The notes below the pieces were generated by a model. The model did no database searches. It was not told where the DNA came from and saw only the letters and a list, made by a program, of their open reading frames with translations. The position numbers and the translations under genes are program-made. Below, piece by piece: positions 56,995 to 64,000 of a stretch of DNA of 64,000 nt. Each line of letters begins with the position of its first letter. Positions within the stretch are counted from its first letter, which is position 1. Source of the stretch: Centroberyx gerrardi (taxonomy: Eukaryota > Chordata > Actinopteri > Beryciformes > Berycidae); the NCBI RefSeq assembly GCF_048128805.1, contig NC_136013.1:4822602-4886601 (forward strand), read 5' to 3'.

Positions 56995-59389
56995 CTACAG
57001 TTTGACTTTGTCCCTGTCGATGTTCTTGTGCTCTGGGACGTGTCTGAAGATGCATTTGTCCTGCTTGGTGCAGCCCGTCGTCCTCCAGAAAAAGCACTCT
57101 TTTATATTCTTGCTACAACAGGAAAACAGTTTGTCAACTCGGGGGGGATTCACTTGTAGGGTTTTGTCAAAGTTTAAGAAGGTTTAATACTTCAAAAGCA
57201 CAGTTTTACTTTGGTATATTTTCCATTTTTAAGTTCAGGGAGTCGACCTCAAACATTATCAGCCTCTGGGATTCACTGACACCAGGCTTTTTTCTCAGCT
57301 CTCAAAATTAATAACAACAAATACACAAAATTACTACTTGAATTATAACCCTGGACACAACAAATAATATTAACTGTTGTATACTTTCTTTGCTGTATTT
57401 GTATGAGTTAGAGCTATGAATCTTTAGACTAGGTTTTCGAAACCTAAGTGAGTGAATATTGACAACTACGGGTCCTCAGAGTGGCCAATACTGCTGGTTA
57501 ACCATTCATTAAATACTACACACACACCAATAAGCTCCCTCTTTTCCTGTTATACTGCTTTCTTGTTGAATTTGGTCATTTCGTCTTAATATTTTTTATC
57601 TTTTTAAAGAGTCTGCTGTATTTTTTTAAATCTCACCTGTGCAATCTGCATTTTCCTGCTCTTCTCTCAGTGTTTTTATAATTTTATACATCCAAATAAG
57701 CAAAATGTAAACCCTAAGGTGAAACTAAATGTTCTACCAAAGTGAAATACTGCCTTAAAGTTATCATCACAGGGGGAATGAATGTTGTGTTCTTACCCAG
57801 AGGCTGTGACGGGGCGTGAAAACGCCTCGGTGACGGCTGTCTTGGACACACCGATTTCAGGGTGGATTTTATTGGGATATCGCACCGACAGAGGAGCCCC
57901 CTCTACCACCATACCCTGAGGAACAAGCACACAGTTCACTGCCAAGTAATGTACGGGGCAACAATTCATATAAGTATAGAAATCTATCTCCCCCCCCCCC
58001 CAGTGTACATTTGGAGAACTTCTGTTAGACAATTTTCTCACCAAGTACCGTTTGTGCACTTGGTGATCAAAGTGATTCTGATTGCTGTTGACATTAAAAG
58101 TTTCAAGCACAACCTGGACCCTATTTTCCCCATCATACAAATTTATTCTGACCAATATCTCATCAATTTCTTCACTATAGAGCGACTTGCGTCTTGGTTG
58201 CTGCATGTCTCTCCAATACAGTTCTATTAGGCCAATGGATACTCAAACTAATACATGAATAAAACTGACCCCAAAAACACCCGTGGCATGTCTTTATCCA
58301 ACATATCGACTCTCACTTTGTAAAGAGACGTGTACATATTTATTTTTCAGGTTATCCATGACCGGACAACTTTCACGGTTTATTCTGCATGACTTTACAC
58401 AGCGTTGTGTGCAGACGGGCAGCTGCAGCCGGCAAAGAGTCAACAAGGAAGTGCTGAAGCAGTGGGCCAAGATGGCATCAAAACCGTACAAGAAACGCTC
58501 GACTTAAGATGAGTCTCATTCACATCTTTTTACCAGCATATCTCATTACAGAGTGAGAAGTGAATATGTTGAAAAAGACATGCATTGGGAGATTAGGTTG
58601 TGTTTTTTTTTTTAGTATCCATTTGGCCCTATAGGACTGTATTGGAGAGCTGCACACCCCGGAAAGTGAGAAGCAGCTCTAGTCTATAGTGAAGCAACTA
58701 ATGTGATTTTAGAGAATCAGAATTGGTTGGCATGATTGAAAATGATGAGAAAATAGAGTCTAGGTCGAAAACTTTCGGAGTTATGCTGTGAAGCACGAAC
58801 AACTTTCCAGAAAGAAAAGAATTCCAATTTTTAGTTGCTGCTTTATATCTGCAGCTTTACACAGCACAATGAATTTCCCCATCTTCCTTCTTTATTTGCA
58901 CTTAATCTTACACTTGTCTTGTTAAAATATATAATATACTCTCTGGCTCATTTGTTCACTTTGCACTTTTCTATCTTCCAGGCTTTTTCTAGACCTTAAT
59001 TTCTTGGCTCCAATTGAAGATTTGGCTCGGCGTTGAATAAATATATGCTGATAGTAGCTGGGCAATATGCCTGTCAATTAGGTAACACAATCTATAACTG
59101 AAGATTATTCTAACAAACAAACAAACAACAAATATCCCAATATGTGACATGACGATGGGTCTATAACTATAATAAAATGTGCGATGAGCATCAGCTAAAT
59201 GCCTAAAATATAAAATGTAAATGTCACCGAGCAGCGAGCAGAAACTTACATTAATAAACTGGATGGCTCTCTCACAGTCTTCCTTCCTGGTGAAGTGCAC
59301 AAAGGCACACTGGTGATCCAGCAGCATCTTGATGCTGAAGACGGTGCCGGCTCTGAAAGAGGCGAAGCCAGAGAGAAACGAGGCGGGAG

Positions 59390-59426
<37 letters not shown>

Positions 59427-62400
59427 GGAAAGCACATGAGTAGAGCGCGGAGCAGACCGGAGTAAATCTTTAATATCCCTGCGGGGCAATTTGCTTTGCA
59501 GCTAGGAGTCAGTAAGAGCAAATATACAGAAACACATCAATTCAACAGAAATAATACATAACGAGGGGTGAGCCCAGAGCCGACACACTAACAGCCTGCT
59601 GATGGTCCAATGCCAAGAGCAGAGCGTCAGCATGTGCATATTGGAGTTTTTTTTTTCCTTTTTTTAAGATATCTGACGGAATATAACTCTAAGAACATAA
59701 GTCTATATAAGTCTGAAATGAAACTGGACATTCACAACACTTATCCTACAGCTGTAACCGCACAATGCTGCTTAAATATTTAATGAACACAGCTTGTGTG
59801 TGTGTGTATACGTGAAGAGTGATGTGTGTGGTCGACAGTCTATCTTGCTCTGTGCCTTTCCACTGTGTGTGCAGCCCTGTTAGCACCATGAGTCAGTTTC
59901 TGCTGTGAAACTCTGGCAGACGTCGATGTTTCTGCACCAATGAGACCAAGAAAAACAACATCCGATTCTGATGAAGCGTCGAAAGAGATCTTCAAACAGA
60001 AACAGGTTCACAGGGACGAAGGAGAGCAGAGTGTGTTACTTCACCTGCTGAAGAGGGTGTGGAGCGTTGTGTAAGTGACAGTAGGAGCCAAGGATCCAAC
60101 CCAAATGGGGAAAAGGTCCCTTTAAAAAAACCAGAAGAAATAAAACAATTAGTCCACAATGTTGTTTTCTACATAGGCACTCACCCATTTTCTATGACAC
60201 AGGAGACAGTCGCACTAAATCCACTAAATGTTGGTAAATATTAAATCACTAGCAATAATAATGATGTTGTAACCATGTTGCACATCGACTGCTCAATGTT
60301 TGAACCATTACTGCATACTTTACTAGGAATAATATCAAACTGATGATAACAATTGTAGAGGAAAAAAGAAGAAAAAGTCCAAGGCACTCTCCTCTGTATA
60401 AAGTTAAAAAGCCTTATTATTCTTGGCTATTTCATGTTAAAATGTTAGAAAAAGACACCAACTCTGCACCCTGAAGAAGGCCAAGAATAATAAAGGCTTT
60501 TTAACTTTATACAGGGGATTTTTTTATTCTTTCCTCTACATATGGACTCCCCATATTTACAATGAGCATCTCCAGTGGACACATTTGAAGCCCATGCAGC
60601 GTTCCTCATCTGATCAAGACTGATGATAAAAATGATTTGATTATGTGTAATGTAAAACACTGATCAATGGAGTTAAAATCCATTTCAAAACAAGACAGTA
60701 CTGTCTTTACAAGGATTCAACATGTATATTTAAAGTTAGTGGGTAGGACAGAGAAGTAGACACATGATAGATAACAGATAAACAGATGAACCAACAAATA
60801 GTTGCAGTACATCTGTGTGTATTTCAACATTCCCAAGATATGAATAGTTAATTCAAAAGTGAGATAAACACCAACTGGAAAATGTGAAACCTAGTTCTGC
60901 AAAATGACTGCTGGCATGTAAGAAAAACGTACTATTGATTATTATTGCGGTTGTTAGTTATCTGAAGACCTTGGCTAACAAAATAGTAACATTTTAGAAG
61001 ATATAATCAGATGTAAATAACATTTTGGAATGAAATCTCCCATTTAGAAATACGGATAAATGAGATCCAGCATCCTTACGGTTTGACCCAGTTCCTGGGC
61101 AGCGGGGTGGGGGACTGAGACTTCGGTCTGGTTTGGCCGGCAGCACCGGACTCTTTGACATGCTGCGCTCTCGGACGGCTTGTTGGTAGAACAATCCACT
61201 CTCCCTCCTCATCCTCCACTTCCTCCACCACTACTTGATTTGTGTTGTCATTACCGGCATGAGCGGCTAAAGAGAAGGTACCGAGCGGAGGGTCAGAGCG
61301 CTGAAACGCATCACAGATCTGAGCGTCATCTTTCCAGCTTTGGACTTGGGGAAACATTTTGCCACTTTTACCTCCTGGACCCGGTTTGCCTTCACCGCCA
61401 AAGAGCGCTTCAACAGCTTCTTCCAGAGTGGCGTGGGTTTTTAAGGCGTCGGAGCTCTGCGCCCAGCTGAATCCCATTTCCTAAAGGGAAAATCCAAAGA
61501 CAACCTCCTAAACTGACATGATACTAAGATACAGTTTTATTATCAGAATGGGAAATTAAAGCCACACAAAGCAAGATTTTCATGCAAGAATACACACATT
61601 TTAATCAGCCTAAATCATGAAGTGGGGCTGCAACAGAGAAGAGCGTCCCGTCCCTTCGAATTGAAACACTGTAGATTCGCCCTATTTCCCCAAATTAAAT
61701 TATGGTGTGGGATTTATACACTTCTCCACCCACAGGAAGTGACGAATCAAAACTTCAGAGTGAAATCCAATCTGTCTCCTAAACAGCAGTGAGCAGCGCT
61801 CCGCCCAGAGAAAGCTGGACTCACCAGCGTTAGATCTTCTCCTCTCTCGTCTCTTTGGTTTCTTTGGTATAAAGCATCACAGACCGGCCGGGTTGGTAAA
61901 CATGAGCGAGCTGTGTGACGTTTACTGACCTCACCGCGCAAGATTTCTGGGTATTTCAGTTAAAATTTCCTCTCGCTGCCATTGGGAGCCGCCAACGTGC
62001 GAAGTTGCCTTAGTGCAGCTTTAACACAAGCTACGTATCAGTTGTTGGATTTTACCAAACATTTCTACTCAATCTCAATCAGTTTTCCACCGTGGCAGTG
62101 GAGGTTCTTCCCTCCTCTAAAAAGAAAACCCCCATAAAATCATATTTGCCTGGTAAACTAGTGTTGCTGATGGATAGAAAAGTTAGCATTCTTGTGTTTT
62201 TATTACGCTCTTAGTTTTAACAGACGTTGCTTCTCCTACCATGAGGTGTAAGGTCTGCGCTCGCTTCAGCTCCTGTGTGGCTTCAGCGCTCGAGCTGTCC
62301 AGCCTCAGCACTTCCTTATAGATCAGCGAGGCCTCGTAGTACCTCTGCAGGGAAGCAAACAGAGAGGGAAGCAGCAGACAGCAGGTGAGGAAGTTAATAA

Positions 62401-63530
62401 ATTATAACCGGTAAATAATAAAACACTCTGTTGTAATGTTCATCTCCTACATTTCCAAAGTTACAGAGTGACTCCAGGGTTTTTTTTCTGGGACTGCTGA
62501 AACCAAAAATCCTTGACTTGCTAACAAAAATATACTTGCATATTTATTGATGATCTCACACCTATTTGTTCATACACCTTCCAAAAATCTATTTTATTCT
62601 GACCATTTTCAATATTTCTGATATAATCTTTATTTTTATAGCGCTTTTCCAAAAGTTTACAAAAGCTGCTTTACAGATAAAAGAACAAAGGAATAAAGCA
62701 ACAGAAATAGGAATAAGAGAATAAAAGGAAGATAATAAAAACAAAAATTGAGAGCATCAATACATGTATGAATAAAACTTGAATAAAACGTAAAAAACGT
62801 GGCATATCTATATCTACTTAGTCGTAAGTATTAGCTTGTTAAGTTTTACTAATACTATGGGTTTTATATAATATTAGGTGTGGTTTTGTCAAAATGTCAA
62901 GCCAGTTGCAACATTCAGATCAACTATCAATTTGAGGAAACATTACACAGTTGCAAGAATGACAAATATCTGGGAGCACTGATGATAAAAAAGTAAACAC
63001 AGTAGAAGCAGAATTAACTGGGAAACAAGAACAGTGATTTACCTTCAGCCCACAGAGAGCTTTCCCTTTCCTAAATAAACCTTTTATCCAGTTTGGCTGC
63101 ATGGAGAGTGCAAGGTCAGCATCCATAAGAGCGTTTCCATACTGCTGCATCCTCTCATAACAAAGGGACCGATTTCCAAATAACCTGAAACGAGGAGGAA
63201 ATATAATTCACGGTCATTAACGGTCACCGCTGGGTGCTTCACCAAGGCTGGAGGTCAATGTAAAGTCAAGTCTGTGTTCTCACTTATATTCCTTTGGGTT
63301 GTATTTAATGGCGTCAGTAAAGCATTTCACTGCCACCTCAAACTGTCCGGAAGCAGCCAAACGATTTCCGATACCTGGGAAAACAGGGGAAGGAAAAGTT
63401 GCGTCGGGTTCAGTACTTAAAGTTTTGGTTTCATTGTCATAATCACAGAGAAAATGTTAATGGAAAATATTATAAACTTACCGGCAAGTTCTCTGCTTCT
63501 TTTCTCAAAATCTTCTAAACTGGGCTCCAT
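56995..63530 (-). CDS. TPR-RRM-CCCH zinc finger protein
   Basis: Nine coding exons on the minus strand: 63530-63482, 63374-63284, 63184-63043, 62344-62240, 61480-61080, 60119-60045, 59352-59250, 57915-57797 and 57112-56995 (stop TAG 56995-56997). Total 1203 bp, 400 residues, all phases consistent. Residues 1-129: tetratricopeptide repeats (GIGNRLAASGQFEVAVKCF, LFGNRSLCYERMQQYGNAL, GLFRKGKALCGLKRYYEA). About 130-262: acidic/proline-rich linker (VVVEEVEDEEGEWIVLP). About 263-345: RNA recognition motif with RNP2 IWVGSL and RNP1-like CAFVHF. 368-386: one CCCH finger, CFFWRTTGC then KCIFRH, spacing C-x7-C-x5-C-x3-H. Presumably an RNA-binding adaptor whose TPRs may bind chaperone or other peptides. 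Possibly related to fish proteins annotated as TTC31-like; I do not name it. Confidence 0.85.
59393..59424. repeat. (GA)n repeat at the RRM exon boundary
   Basis: GA repeat 40-70 bases upstream (in gene direction) of the RRM exon at 59352, so on the transcribed sense strand it forms a CT-rich pyrimidine tract close to the 3' splice site. Confidence 0.9.
60356..60550. repeat. Foldback repeat F8 copy 2
   Basis: In an intron of the TPR-RRM-CCCH gene. AAAGTCCAAGGCACTCTCCT and TATAAAGTTAAAAAGCC at left; AGGCTTTTTAACTTTATACA at right, plus CCCTGAAGAAGGCC inside. Related to 27200-27410. Confidence 0.7.
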
Positions 63531-64000
63531 CGTTTTCTATAAAGATTAGTATTAGCACATTAGACAGTGATTAGGTTCAATCAGTAATGGACAATTCGAC
63601 TTGCCAAACATGACAGTTGAGACTTGAGTAAATTGAGTATTTCCTAAGAATTTGTCAACCATTTGATTTCTGCATTTTTGCACATTTTCACATGGAATTA
63701 GGTCAGATCTTTTTGTGGGTTGCAGTAGTTTGTAGAGGCAGTCTGAAATAATAAAATAAAAAAATAGTAACACCAAAGACTGGTGCTTCTCTCATGTTTG
63801 CTGGGTAAGGTAATCAAAGATGCAATCTTCGGATATGAAAAAGATTGATCGAGCTCTCTCTATCTCTCCCTCCTTCAGTGTTTACTAAAGGCATGTAGTC
63901 TTGTGTCTAACCCCCCAAATTATAATCATTTTGTTTTGAGTACACATATACATTAAAAACCGCACACATGATTCCCACAGTACCTCTTTTACGATGTTGT
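63531..64000 (-). other. Upstream of TPR-RRM-CCCH gene; possible split 5' UTR
   Basis: Six bases upstream of the ATG there is a good minus-strand acceptor (tttatag at 63537 and above), so the first coding exon probably begins at 63536 and a non-coding exon lies further right. The extreme right edge has a donor-like minus-strand AAAGAG/gtactg near 63980. No other gene is visible here. Confidence 0.35.

Overview
The window is nuclear DNA of a ray-finned (teleost) fish. It has multi-exon genes with GT-AG introns, abundant CA/GT microsatellites, tRNA-derived SINEs and many short inverted-repeat DNA transposons of fish type, and all five genes are recognisable vertebrate genes or domain architectures. 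No CRISPR array, operon, phage or viral gene was seen.

Layout. (1) Positions 498-17231, + strand: the 3' two thirds of a lysyl oxidase-like 3 gene (loxl3). It covers the end of scavenger-receptor cysteine-rich domain 2 (SRCR2), SRCR3, SRCR4 and the whole copper amine-oxidase domain. The signal peptide, SRCR1 and the start of SRCR2 lie to the left of the window. (2) 21631-25303, - strand: mrps26, a mitochondrial small-subunit ribosomal protein, complete in four exons and convergent with loxl3. (3) 28774-31263, - strand: a three-exon neuronal (type IV) intermediate filament gene with almost no tail. (4) 35524-36204, - strand: the intronless gene nanos1. (5) 36.3-57 kb: about 20 kb without a convincing gene, a mixture of transposon relics, simple repeats and unique segments that look like candidate conserved regulatory DNA. 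(6) 56995-63530, - strand: a nine-exon gene for a 400-residue protein with TPR repeats, an RRM and a C-terminal CCCH zinc finger, a combination I cannot tie to a named mammalian protein.

The genes do not form one pathway. loxl3 cross-links extracellular matrix, mrps26 serves mitochondrial translation, the filament gene is cytoskeletal, and nanos1 and the TPR-RRM-CCCH protein are post-transcriptional or RNA-binding factors.

The most interesting signals are in loxl3. The exon coding the first half of SRCR4 is present twice in tandem (9585-9755 and 10726-10881) with identical 0-0 phases, which suggests mutually exclusive splicing. Two small lysine/arginine-rich exons (498-563 and 2569-2625), both phase 2-2, look like in-frame cassette exons inside SRCR2. 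Other notable points are the nearly tailless type IV filament, the TPR-RRM-CCCH architecture, a 408-bp foldback transposon whose TA target duplication is confirmed by an empty paralogous site elsewhere in the window, a SINE interrupted by a second insertion with a 7-bp target duplication, and a three-copy dispersed repeat carrying a Kozak-perfect ATG. Exon boundaries were worked out by eye from splice consensus, phase continuity and remembered family sequences; no alignment or transcript evidence was available.
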